Below the pieces are notes generated by a model. That model was not told the origin of the DNA. It did no database searches and saw only the letters and a list, made by a program, of their open reading frames with translations. A stretch of DNA of 35,931 nt from Gemmatimonadales bacterium (lineage in GTDB: Bacteria; Gemmatimonadota; Gemmatimonadetes; Gemmatimonadales; GWC2-71-9): positions 1 to 35,931 of the forward strand of contig JAUVTI010000003.1 in the NCBI GenBank assembly GCA_030601605.1. Reading direction: 5' to 3'. Each line of letters starts with the position of its first letter. Positions within the stretch are counted from its first letter, which is position 1. Of this stretch, positions 20,793 to 29,757 are shown in pieces. A program made the translations under genes and the position numbers.

Positions 20793-20840
20793 AACCGGGA
20801 AACGGGAAACGGGAAGCGGGAGGGGGGAAGGGGGAACGGG
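20793..20840 (+). repeat. Polypurine degenerate tandem repeat (CGGGAAA-like units)
   Basis: accgggaaacgggaaacgggaagcgggaggggggaagggggaacgggg: near-periodic GGGAA(A)C units in the DUF819-ispG intergenic region. Confidence 0.7.
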
Positions 20841-20898
20841 GATGCGGCAGCGCGGCCGGCATCTCGCCGCTCCGGGTCTCTCGCCTATATTTCGCCCC

Positions 20899-22131
20899 AT
20901 GTCTGAAGTCACCCGCCGCCACACCGTAACGACCTGGGTCGGGGATGTGCCCGTGGGGTCCTGCCACCCCATCGTGGTGCAGTCCATGACGAACACCGAC
21001 ACGGCCGACGTGGCCGCTACGGTGGAGCAGGTCGCTGCGCTCGCGCAGGCTGGGAGCGAGCTGGTGCGTGTAACGGTGAACAACGAGCCCGCCGCCCGGG
21101 CGGTGCCGGAGATCGTCAGGCAGCTGCGCGACCAGGGTGTCACCGTTCCCGTCATCGGCGACTTCCACTACAACGGGCACATCCTGCTGCCCAAGTACCC
21201 CGACATGGCGACGGCTCTCGCCAAATACCGCGTCAACCCTGGCAACGTGGGTGCCAGGCGGCGCGACGAGCACTTCAAGCGGATCCTCGAAGTGGCGGTC
21301 GCCAGCGACAAGCCGATCCGCATCGGCGTGAACTGGGGCTCGCTCGACCAGAACCTGCTGACGGAGTTGATGGACGAGAACGCCTTGCGCGACGAGCCGC
21401 TGGATGCGCGGGAGGTCACGCTCAACGCGATGGTGGAGAGCGCGATGCGCTCGGCTGCGTTCGCCGAAGAGGTCGGCCTGGCGCACGACCGCGTCATCCT
21501 CTCGGTCAAGATGTCGCAGGTGCAGGACTTGGTGGACGTCTACCGCAAGCTCGCCCCGCTGTCGGACCACCCGCTGCACCTGGGGCTCACCGAGGCCGGG
21601 ATGGGGGCTAAGGGGATCGTCGGGAGCGCAGCCGGCCTGGCGATACTCCTCCACGAAGGGATCGGCGACACGATCCGCGTCTCCCTCACTCCGGCCCCGG
21701 GAGGCGATCGCACCGAAGAGGTGCGCGTGGCGCAGCAGATCCTCCAGGCGATGGAGCTGAGGAGTTTCCTGCCGCAGGTTACGGCCTGTCCCGGCTGCGG
21801 CCGCACGACCAGCACGTTCTTCCAGGAGATGGCCGAGCAGATCCAGGACTACCTGCGCGAGCAGATGCCGGTATGGAAGCAGGCGCACCCCGGCGTGGAG
21901 GAGATGCGGGTCGCCGTGATGGGATGCGTGGTGAACGGGCCCGGCGAGTCCAAGCACGCCAATATCGGGATCTCGCTGCCCGGCACCTCCGAGGAGCCCA
22001 GGGCGCCGGTCTACGTGGACGGCAAGCTCGACGTGACGCTCAAGGGCGAGCGCATCGTCGAGGAGTTCCTGGAGATCCTCAACGGCTACGTGACACGCAC
22101 TTACTCCGCGCGGACCACCGCCCGGGAGTGA
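20899..22131 (+). CDS. ispG: (E)-4-hydroxy-3-methylbut-2-enyl-diphosphate synthase
   Basis: [93 protein letters not shown]. Confidence 0.97.
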   Translation: MSEVTRRHTVTTWVGDVPVGSCHPIVVQSMTNTDTADVAATVEQVAALAQAGSELVRVTVNNEPAARAVPEIVRQLRDQGVTVPVIGDFHYNGHILLPKYPDMATALAKYRVNPGNVGARRRDEHFKRILEVAVASDKPIRIGVNWGSLDQNLLTELMDENALRDEPLDAREVTLNAMVESAMRSAAFAEEVGLAHDRVILSVKMSQVQDLVDVYRKLAPLSDHPLHLGLTEAGMGAKGIVGSAAGLAILLHEGIGDTIRVSLTPAPGGDRTEEVRVAQQILQAMELRSFLPQVTACPGCGRTTSTFFQEMAEQIQDYLREQMPVWKQAHPGVEEMRVAVMGCVVNGPGESKHANIGISLPGTSEEPRAPVYVDGKLDVTLKGERIVEEFLEILNGYVTRTYSARTTARE

Positions 22132-22215
22132 GGATTCGCAACCAGCGCGATCCCTCTGGTGTAGACACGGGTTGAACAACTCGGGGCAGGGCAGTCGTCA
22201 ATCGGGAGGAGACGG

Positions 22216-24993
22216 ATGCTGGGTGGGGGGACTCCAGGGCGGCGTGCGCTCACACTAGCTGGCTTTGCTCTCGTCCTTTGGCCCGCCGGCCTCGCTGCCC
22301 AGCTGGGCGGCGCGGTGGCCGGTACGGTAACGGACGCCGTGAGCGGAGCGCCGATCGCTGGCGCACAGGTGGAGGTTGGCCGCGGCCTGCACGGTGCGGT
22401 CACCGACGCCCAGGGCCGCTACCGCGTGCGGGAGATCCGCCCCGGCACCTATCGGGTTACGGTTCGCGCCGTGGGTTATCGGCCGCTGACGCAGGACAGC
22501 GTGCAGGTCGTCGGCGGCCGCTCGGTGATGCTCGACGTGCAGCTGGCCCCCGAAGCCGTGGAGCTGCCGGGCGTCGCGGTCGCGGGCAAGCCGGATCCGC
22601 TGCTCGATCCCCGCATGGCCGCCACCGTGCAGCAGGTCACCATGGCCGATCTGCGCGACCTCCCGCTCACCAGTCTGGAAGACGCCATAGCCATCAAGGC
22701 CGGAGTCGTGGAGGCCTCCTTCCGGGGTGGGCGTGTGGGGCAGGATGTGCTCGTCGTGGACGGCATGACCGTGAAGAACCAGCTGGACGCCGCCAACGGT
22801 CCCACCGGACTGGCCATTCCGCCGATCGCGATCCTGGAAGCAACGCTCGTGACCGACGGATTCTCCGCGCAGTACGGACAGGCCCTGTCCGGGATGGTGC
22901 TGGCGGCGACTCGGGAAGGCGGCGACCGACTCGAGGGCACGCTGGCCATCGAGACCGACCGTCCGCTGGGCCGCGGGTCGGACTACGGACTCGACCGGAT
23001 CGTGGCTGCGCTGGGCGGGCCGTTGTTCGGGGGGCTCAGGTTCTTCGCGGCGGTCGACGTCAGCGGACGGCTTGACCACGATCCGGTGAACGCCCCGTCC
23101 CCGGTGGACACGCTGGACCCGCGCAGCGAACAGCCGTGGGTGCTTCCCAACAACGCCGGGGAGCGCTACGACCTGTTCGGGAAGCTCACGATTCCGCTTG
23201 GAGCCCGGCAGACGCTGCGCGTGCAGGGCATTGCGTCCCAGGTGCAGCGGCAGCTGTTCGATCCCGTGCTCAAGTACGAGCCGGGGGGCGGTTCAGCGGA
23301 GCGCGTTACGGCCGGACATGCGATGGCGCACCTGCGGCACGCCTCCCGGCCGGACGCCGCGACGACCACGGTAATCGACCTCAGGGTCGCCTACTTCGAC
23401 AAGGAGGCGATCCGGGCGCCGCTCCTCGCTCCACCCGACTTCGCGTACGGCGCCCTCACCTTCCAGAGATGGGACTTCGCGGGTGAGGAGATCGCCAGCG
23501 CGCGTGACACTGCCCGGGCCCAGGGGCCGATCCCCGGCTTCCGGACGCCGCGCCTCGCCGAGCTCACTCCGTGGGGAGTGCCGGCGTTCTTCATGACCGA
23601 CTCGCCGCGCGGCGAGTTGGCATGGAATCGTTTCAGGGAGGGCCGCGCGCGGCTCGACGTCCTGTTCGGTCCCCACCGCAACACGGACATCCGCTTCGGC
23701 GGCGAGTACGTGAACCAGCGTGTCGAGACGTTCACGCGGCTGGAAGCGTACCGCCCGGTCGCGGTGGGGGCGCCCGCTCCGGTGACCTCCGAGTTCTCAC
23801 CGTTCCAGGCGGCCGGCTACACCGAATTCACTCAGCGGCTCAAGGACGTCGCGCTCACCGGAGGCCTGCGCGTGGACGCGTTCAACCCGCGCAGCGGGAT
23901 CGAGGTACGGGGATCGGGCACTGAGGTTGCGTGGAGCCCGCGGTTCGCCTTCTCGACGATGCTGCCGGGCGCGCTCGTGGTGGCCAACTGGGGGCACTTC
24001 GCGCAGCCGCCCGACTACCAGTACCTGACCGACGCCGCGTTCGACGACACGCTGCGCACGGGCCGGTTCCGTCAGGGGAACCCCGCGCTGGGGTTCGAGA
24101 GCGCCAGCCAGTTCCAGCTGCAGGTGCGGATGCGCCCCTCGGTAAACACGGGCTTGCGCATCAGCGTGTACGTGCGCCGGCTGGACGGACTCATCGCCTC
24201 GGTGCCACTGGGAGTGGATGTGGACAGCTCGGTTTTCGGGAACGCCGACTACGGCGACGTGCGCGGCGCGGAGTTCGCACTGGAGCGCGACTTCGTGGGC
24301 GGTTGGGGGGCGAGCCTCACGTACGTGCTGCAGAAGGCCCAGGCCACGGCCACGAATGCGACGGACTTCTACCGCCAGCTGAGGATCACGCCGACAGGGG
24401 ACACCGTCCTGCCCGGTGCGGTCACTTTCCCGCTCGACTACGACCGGCGCCACGCGCTCATCGCTACGGCGCGCGGCCGGATCCCGGAGAGCGTGGGTCC
24501 GATGCTGGGGGGATTCGAGGGCGGCATGGTGTTCCGCTGGGGGAGCGGGCTGCCGTACTCCCGAACGTCGATAGGCGGTGACTCCCTCATAGACCTGCCC
24601 AACTCGGAGCGGCTGCCGTCGCAGTGGGCCCTGGACCTCCTGATCCGAAGGGGCCTGCGAATCGGTGGGGCGCGGCTCGGATTCTACGTGGACGTACGCA
24701 ACGTGACCAATCGGCAGAACGTCGTGGCGGTGCGGCGCGAGTCGGGCACTCCCTGGGCCGGCGAGCCGCAGATCGAGGCGGCGGCCGAGGCTGCCTTCCA
24801 GGACAACGGCACGCCCATCCCCTACGAGTCGCCGCGCTACCGCAGGTTCGCTGACACGAACGGGGACGGATTGATCGCGGGCGAGGAGGAGCTCATGCCG
24901 CTGTACCGGGGGGCGGCGCGAGACTTCCTGCAGCCGATCTTCGCCTACGGAGCGCCCCGTCTGTTCCGGTTGGGCGTGGAGGTCTCGTTTTGA
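22216..24993 (+). CDS. TonB-dependent outer-membrane receptor with N-terminal carboxypeptidase regulatory-like domain
   Basis: Signal peptide ending LAAQ; GTVTDAVSGAPIAGAQVEVGRGLHGAVTDAQGRYRVREIRPGTYRVTVRAVGYRP; plug-like VLVVDGMTVKNQLDAANGPTGLAIPPIAILEATLVTDGFSAQYGQALSGMVL; C-terminal beta-barrel ending LFRLGVEVSF. Confidence 0.93.
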   Translation: MLGGGTPGRRALTLAGFALVLWPAGLAAQLGGAVAGTVTDAVSGAPIAGAQVEVGRGLHGAVTDAQGRYRVREIRPGTYRVTVRAVGYRPLTQDSVQVVGGRSVMLDVQLAPEAVELPGVAVAGKPDPLLDPRMAATVQQVTMADLRDLPLTSLEDAIAIKAGVVEASFRGGRVGQDVLVVDGMTVKNQLDAANGPTGLAIPPIAILEATLVTDGFSAQYGQALSGMVLAATREGGDRLEGTLAIETDRPLGRGSDYGLDRIVAALGGPLFGGLRFFAAVDVSGRLDHDPVNAPSPVDTLDPRSEQPWVLPNNAGERYDLFGKLTIPLGARQTLRVQGIASQVQRQLFDPVLKYEPGGGSAERVTAGHAMAHLRHASRPDAATTTVIDLRVAYFDKEAIRAPLLAPPDFAYGALTFQRWDFAGEEIASARDTARAQGPIPGFRTPRLAELTPWGVPAFFMTDSPRGELAWNRFREGRARLDVLFGPHRNTDIRFGGEYVNQRVETFTRLEAYRPVAVGAPAPVTSEFSPFQAAGYTEFTQRLKDVALTGGLRVDAFNPRSGIEVRGSGTEVAWSPRFAFSTMLPGALVVANWGHFAQPPDYQYLTDAAFDDTLRTGRFRQGNPALGFESASQFQLQVRMRPSVNTGLRISVYVRRLDGLIASVPLGVDVDSSVFGNADYGDVRGAEFALERDFVGGWGASLTYVLQKAQATATNATDFYRQLRITPTGDTVLPGAVTFPLDYDRRHALIATARGRIPESVGPMLGGFEGGMVFRWGSGLPYSRTSIGGDSLIDLPNSERLPSQWALDLLIRRGLRIGGARLGFYVDVRNVTNRQNVVAVRRESGTPWAGEPQIEAAAEAAFQDNGTPIPYESPRYRRFADTNGDGLIAGEEELMPLYRGAARDFLQPIFAYGAPRLFRLGVEVSF

Positions 24994-26072
24994 GGTCCCC
25001 CGCCTGGCTGTTCGCGGCGGGACTGGCTCTGCTCTCGGCGGCCTGTGAGCACACGACGCCGCTCGAGTACGAGCCGCCGGAGGCGCTCCCTCCCGCGAGC
25101 GACGCTCTCCCGCGCCGTCTGACCTTCAATCCGGGAGACGACCGCAACCCCTCGGTGTCCGGAGGGGTGCTGGCGTTCAGCCGGTTCGAGCTGGGCGATG
25201 AGCGCTCCGTTCCGGGTGGGTTCGAGGTCGCGGAGCGGTGCATCGCGCTGCTGCCTTACGAGGGAGGCACTATCTCGGCGCGGTACTGTCCGTCCCCGTT
25301 CGCCGTCCCCGAGGACTCCGTAGTGACCTGGGTGGAGCCGGTTCTGTCTCCCGACGGAGCGCGGATCGCCTACCTGTGGGAGAAGAGCCATCTGCACGAC
25401 GTGCGCACCCCAAAGCGCGAGTTGAGGGTGGCGCCGGCCGAGAGCCCGGAGGAAGCCGAAGTGAGTTGGAGTGCACTGTGGACGATGCCCGACGGACGGC
25501 GACCGACCACGGTCATCAAGCCCTCCTGGACGGGCGCCGACCACCTCCGCTTCCTGGCCGGACTGGACAGCGTCTTCAAGGTGAAGGGCGGCGGCTCCAC
25601 GCGGGCCACCGACACGATCACCGTTGCCTACGCCCTCGTTGACCTCGACCTCACCACGCTCGAAGCCACGGTCGTGCCGGGTGCGGACTCGGCGATTGCG
25701 TACGCGCCGGCGCCGGACGGTGGGGCGTGGATCGTGCAGCGCTCCGATTCCACGCGGCTCTTTCACCTGCCGCCGGGCTCTGCCACGCCGCAGGAGATCG
25801 GCTCCTTCTCGGCGCCCGTGTACGACTTGGCCAACGTCGACGGGGTTCCCGTGGCAGGCATCGCCGGCAGCACCGTGGAGGCGCTGGACCTCGCCACGGG
25901 CATCAGCAATACGGTCGGCATTCTGGGCGGGCAGGTCAGGCGTGTGGCGGTCGTGCCCGGCACGCGGCGGTACGTGGCCGAGGTGGAAGTCTTCACTGAG
26001 ACCTTCACAGGTCCGGGAGGGGTAACCCTCCAGGCGGGCTCGGCCAACCTCTGGCTGCTGGAGCTTCCGTAG
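24990..26072 (+). CDS. Predicted lipoprotein with beta-propeller-like repeats, unknown function
   Basis: Signal MRSPAWLFAAGLALLSAAC with lipobox-like cysteine; LSPDGARIAYLWE resembles a TolB/PD40-type repeat. TTG start overlaps the receptor stop (TTGA). Confidence 0.75.
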   Translation: MRSPAWLFAAGLALLSAACEHTTPLEYEPPEALPPASDALPRRLTFNPGDDRNPSVSGGVLAFSRFELGDERSVPGGFEVAERCIALLPYEGGTISARYCPSPFAVPEDSVVTWVEPVLSPDGARIAYLWEKSHLHDVRTPKRELRVAPAESPEEAEVSWSALWTMPDGRRPTTVIKPSWTGADHLRFLAGLDSVFKVKGGGSTRATDTITVAYALVDLDLTTLEATVVPGADSAIAYAPAPDGGAWIVQRSDSTRLFHLPPGSATPQEIGSFSAPVYDLANVDGVPVAGIAGSTVEALDLATGISNTVGILGGQVRRVAVVPGTRRYVAEVEVFTETFTGPGGVTLQAGSANLWLLELP

Positions 26073-26131
26073 CGGCGATAGCGATCCACACGCATGTTGA
26101 GACTCCATGTGGACACATTGTGGGGACGTTG

Positions 26132-26917
26132 ATGACCGGATTCGGGTCCGGCGACGCTGAGTGCAGCCGCGCGGTAGAGCTCCTCGCCGGCTGCGGACGC
26201 GGTGTGGCGCTCACGGGCGCGGGTATGTCACAGGAGTCGGGTGTACCGACGTTCCGCGATGCCCTGACGGGCTGGTGGGCGCGCTACGATCCGATGCAGC
26301 TAGCCACACCCGAGGCGTACCGAACCGATCCCGCCCGTGTCTTCGGTTGGTACGTGTACCGCTGGAGGATGGCTCGCCAGGTGGAGCCCCACGCCGGCCA
26401 TCTGGCGCTGGCCGATGTGGCCCGCTCCTTTGACCACTTCGCCGTCGTGACCCAGAACGTGGACGGCCTGCACCGGCGCGCCGGGAGCGAGGACATCATC
26501 GAGCTGCACGGGTCGCTCGAGGCCTTCCGCTGCGTGGGCGGCAGACACCCGTTCGATCCGGAGCGGTTCCGAGACCTGGACCTGCCCGAGGGGGGCGGCG
26601 TCGAGCCGCCCGCGTGCGCCACCTGCGGCAGCCCGATCCGGCCCGGCGTGGTGTGGTTCGGGGAGCAGCTGCCGAGCGACGCGATCGGGCGGGCCCACGA
26701 GCTCGTCACGACGTGCGACGCCCTGCTGGTGATCGGCACCTCGTCGGTCGTGTACCCGGCGGCCGGCCTCCCCGACCTGGCCCTCACGGCGGGCGCCACG
26801 GTGATCGAGATCAACCCGGACCGCACGCCGCTCTCGCCGCGCGCCACGCTGCACTGGCCGGCGACGGCGGGGGAGGCCCTGCCCCAGCTGGCCGCGGCGC
26901 TGGCGGGGACGGCTTGA
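26132..26917 (+). CDS. Sir2-family NAD-dependent protein deacylase
   Basis: VALTGAGMSQESGVPTFRDALTGWW, FAVVTQNVDGLHRRAGSEDIIELHGSLE, PGVVWFGEQLP, LLVIGTSSVVYPAAGLP, IEINPDRTPLS. Alternative GTG start at 26120. Confidence 0.93.
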   Translation: MTGFGSGDAECSRAVELLAGCGRGVALTGAGMSQESGVPTFRDALTGWWARYDPMQLATPEAYRTDPARVFGWYVYRWRMARQVEPHAGHLALADVARSFDHFAVVTQNVDGLHRRAGSEDIIELHGSLEAFRCVGGRHPFDPERFRDLDLPEGGGVEPPACATCGSPIRPGVVWFGEQLPSDAIGRAHELVTTCDALLVIGTSSVVYPAAGLPDLALTAGATVIEINPDRTPLSPRATLHWPATAGEALPQLAAALAGTA

Positions 26918-26986
26918 CCGAATCGGCGCTGCACCCGGCCACCGCAGGCGTGTGCAGGGCCCGACCAAAGCACAGCCAGGAGCACG

Positions 26987-28420
26987 ATGACAGACCCTAA
27001 ACACTTTCGCCGCACGAAGATAGTAGCCACGCTGGGCCCGGCGTCATGCGACGAGCGAGTAATCACTCGACTCATCGATGCCGGTTTGGACGTGGTCCGC
27101 ATCAACAGCTCGCACGGCGACCCGGCCGAGTGGAGCCAGTGGATCGGGCGCGTGCGCAGGGCCGCAGAGGCCGCTGAGCGCTTCGTTGGCGTCCTGGTGG
27201 ACCTCCAGGGCCCCCGCATTCGCGTGGGCCGGCTTGGGGCGCCTGTGACGCTCGAATCGGGTGCTGAGGTGGTATTCGCGCCCGAGCAGTCGGCGGCGGC
27301 CGGGGAGATCCCGACGACCTACGACGCCCTGGCTCAGGACGTCCCGCCCGGGACGCGCCTCCTGCTGGATGACGGCCTCCTCGCGGTGGACGTGACCCGG
27401 GTCGAGGGCGACCGCGTGTACGGCGTGGTGGAGCACGGCGGGCCTCTGAGAAGCAACAAGGGGATCAACCTGCCGGGTGTGGCGGTGAGCGCGCCGACGG
27501 TCACCCAGCGCGACCGCCGCATGCTGGAGGTCGCGTTGGAGCACGGGGCGGACATGATCGCCGTCTCGTTCGTGCGGCGGGCCGAGGACGTCGAGGAGGT
27601 GCGCGGGCTGGTCCCGGCAGGGGTGCGGATCGTGGCCAAGATCGAGAAGGCGGAAGCGATCGAGGACCTCACCCGCATCCTGGAGGCATCGGACGCCATC
27701 ATGGTGGCTCGCGGCGACCTCGGAGTGGAGCTCCCCTACGAGGAAGTGCCACTGGCCCAGAAGCGCCTCATCGCGCGGGCCAACCGCCGCGCCCGGCCCG
27801 TGATCACGGCCACCCAGATGCTGGAGTCCATGGTGCAGAGCCCGCGGCCCACTCGCGCCGAGGCGTCCGATGTGGCCAACGCCATCCTCGACGGCACCGA
27901 CGCGGTCATGCTCTCCGCCGAGACGGCCATCGGCGAGTACCCGGTGGAGGCGGTGCGCGCCATGGCGAGCATCATCGAGGAGATCGAACGCTCCACGGTG
28001 GGGTCGGGCGCGCCGCGGCGGCGGCGCAGCGACGCGCCCGCCTCCCTGGTGCGACCCCACTCAACGGCCGACGCGATCGCGTTCGCCACCGGTATCGCCG
28101 CTGAGATGATCGACGCGCCGCTGATCGTGTGCCTCACGTCGAGCGGCTTCACGGCGCGCAAGATCGCCGCGCACCGGCCGGTGACGCCGATTACGGGCAT
28201 CTCCGCCGACGAGGCCACCTGTCGTTGGCTCTCGCTGGTGTGGGGAGTGCGGCCGGCGCTGACCGAGCACTTCCCGACGTTCGAGGCGATGCTGGGCAGC
28301 GCGCGCGAGCGCCTGAAGGCGCGCGGTGTGGTGGTGGAGGGCGACCGGATAGTCGTGACGGCCGGCGTGCCGTTCGACGAGCCCGGCACCACCAACCTCC
28401 TCAAGGTCGTGGCGATTTGA
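26987..28420 (+). CDS. pyk: Pyruvate kinase
   Basis: RRTKIVATLGPAS, GVLVDLQGPRIRVG, SNKGINLPGV, IVAKIEKAEAIEDL, IMVARGDLGVELPYEEVPLAQK, TATQMLESM, DVANAILDGTDAVMLSAETAIGEYPVEAV. Confidence 0.97.
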   Translation: MTDPKHFRRTKIVATLGPASCDERVITRLIDAGLDVVRINSSHGDPAEWSQWIGRVRRAAEAAERFVGVLVDLQGPRIRVGRLGAPVTLESGAEVVFAPEQSAAAGEIPTTYDALAQDVPPGTRLLLDDGLLAVDVTRVEGDRVYGVVEHGGPLRSNKGINLPGVAVSAPTVTQRDRRMLEVALEHGADMIAVSFVRRAEDVEEVRGLVPAGVRIVAKIEKAEAIEDLTRILEASDAIMVARGDLGVELPYEEVPLAQKRLIARANRRARPVITATQMLESMVQSPRPTRAEASDVANAILDGTDAVMLSAETAIGEYPVEAVRAMASIIEEIERSTVGSGAPRRRRSDAPASLVRPHSTADAIAFATGIAAEMIDAPLIVCLTSSGFTARKIAAHRPVTPITGISADEATCRWLSLVWGVRPALTEHFPTFEAMLGSARERLKARGVVVEGDRIVVTAGVPFDEPGTTNLLKVVAI

Positions 28421-29199
28421 GCGACCGCCTCGTCATCCTCGGCTCGGGGACGTCGTTTGGCGTGCCCGTGATCGGCTGTGACTGTGCCGTGTGCTCCTCC
28501 GACGACCCCCGCGACCGCCGCACGCGCACCTGTGCCGTCGTGGAGGTGGGTGGGTCCCGCATCCTGATCGACACTCCCCCCGAGCTCAGGCTGCAGCTGG
28601 TGCGCGAGGGAGTGGGGTCGGTGGACGCGGTGCTCTACACCCACGAGCACGCTGATCACATCCACGGCATCGATGACCTGCGGGCCATCTCGGTCAGGCT
28701 CGAGCAGGGCAAGCTGCCCGTTTACGGCCCCGCCGAGACGATTGCCCGACTCGAGGCGCGCTTCGACTACATCTTCGATGACGGTGTTGCGCCGCCGCCG
28801 GGGACCAGCAAGCCGCAGCTCGTTGCCACCGCCGTGGAACCGTACGAGGAGTTCGAGGTCGCCGGGATCGCGGTACTTCCACTGGAGTGCGATCACGGCG
28901 GCACACGGGTGTTCGGTTACCGCTTCGGACCCGTGGCGTATCTGACCGACGTGAAGCGGGTGCCGCAGGCCACGCTGGACCGGCTGGACGGGGTGGAGGC
29001 GCTGGTGGTGAACGCGCTGTTCGACCGTCCCCACCCGACGCATCTCTCCATCGATGAGGCCGTGGATCTGGCCGCCGCGGTCGGGGCGCGGCGCGCCTAT
29101 CTCACGCACCTGACCCACAGGTTCTCCCACGCGCAGCTGGAATCCCGGCTGCCTGACGGGGTATCACCGGCATACGACGGGCTCGAGATTGCGTTTTGA
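28417..29199 (+). CDS. MBL-fold metallo-hydrolase (PhnP-like phosphodiesterase family)
   Basis: LVILGSGTSFGVPVIGCDCAVCSSDDPRDRRTRTCAVVEVGGSRILIDTPPELRLQLV, YTHEHADHIHGIDDLR, LECDHGG, YLTHLTHRFSH. TTG start overlaps the pyk stop (TTGA). Confidence 0.9.
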   Translation: MSDRLVILGSGTSFGVPVIGCDCAVCSSDDPRDRRTRTCAVVEVGGSRILIDTPPELRLQLVREGVGSVDAVLYTHEHADHIHGIDDLRAISVRLEQGKLPVYGPAETIARLEARFDYIFDDGVAPPPGTSKPQLVATAVEPYEEFEVAGIAVLPLECDHGGTRVFGYRFGPVAYLTDVKRVPQATLDRLDGVEALVVNALFDRPHPTHLSIDEAVDLAAAVGARRAYLTHLTHRFSHAQLESRLPDGVSPAYDGLEIAF

Positions 29200-29224
29200 C
29201 GGGCCTCTCGCGGGGTGGTAATTT
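29196..29224 (+). promoter_or_regulatory. Predicted sigma70-type promoter upstream of the YtxH gene
   Basis: TTGACG (29196-29201), 17-bp spacer, TAATTT (29219-29224); the -35 box overlaps the preceding stop codon. Confidence 0.5.
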
Positions 29225-29319
29225 CAATGCAGATAACCGGATACGAGTACCAGCGATGCCGAGTGTGCGTCGGGCGAGGTCCCGGGGCGTGTCTCGGCAT
29301 GTGAGGCGATGGAGGAGTT

Positions 29320-29736
29320 ATGCCACAGGTGCGAGACGACGGTGCGGTGATCATCGTCGAGAAGTCGAACGGCGGGTTCGGCGGCTTCCTGCTGGGGCTG
29401 CTGATAGGGGCCGGTGCCGCGCTGCTGTTTGCTCCGCAGAGCGGTGAGGAGACCAGGGAGGTCATCCGGAGTCGCAGCAGGCAACTCAGGAATGACGCGT
29501 ACGGCCGCGCCGAGGAGTTGCAGGAGCGGGTCGAGGAAGGCTACGAGCGGGCCAAGGAGCGTCTCGAGGAGGGTTTCGAGACCGCCCGGCGCACGATCAA
29601 GGACAAGCGGGAGGACGCGCACAGCGCCGTGGACGCCGGCAAGGCCGCCGTGACCTCCGCCCGCGACGAACTGGAGCGGCGACTCTCGGATTCCCGCGCT
29701 TCGCGCCGCAAGACTCCGGACGAATCCGAGGCCTAG
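29320..29736 (+). CDS. YtxH domain-containing protein
   Basis: GGFGGFLLGLLIGAGAALLFAPQSGEETREVIRSRSRQL followed by a long charged helical region, typical of YtxH/gas-vesicle-like small membrane proteins. Confidence 0.88.
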   Translation: MPQVRDDGAVIIVEKSNGGFGGFLLGLLIGAGAALLFAPQSGEETREVIRSRSRQLRNDAYGRAEELQERVEEGYERAKERLEEGFETARRTIKDKREDAHSAVDAGKAAVTSARDELERRLSDSRASRRKTPDESEA

Positions 29737-29757
29737 CGTAGCAGCGCGGGCCGAGGC

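Noticed and set aside
19494-21155. 553-aa minus-strand ORF opposite DUF819 and ispG
   Set aside because: Antisense shadow with biased composition across two clear sense genes and the polypurine repeat.
26132-29199. Sir2 plus MBL-fold gene as a possible anti-phage defence system
   Set aside because: The Sir2 protein is a standalone CobB-like deacylase with no effector domain, the neighbours are pyk and a PhnP-like hydrolase, and there are no mobile-element or defence-island markers.
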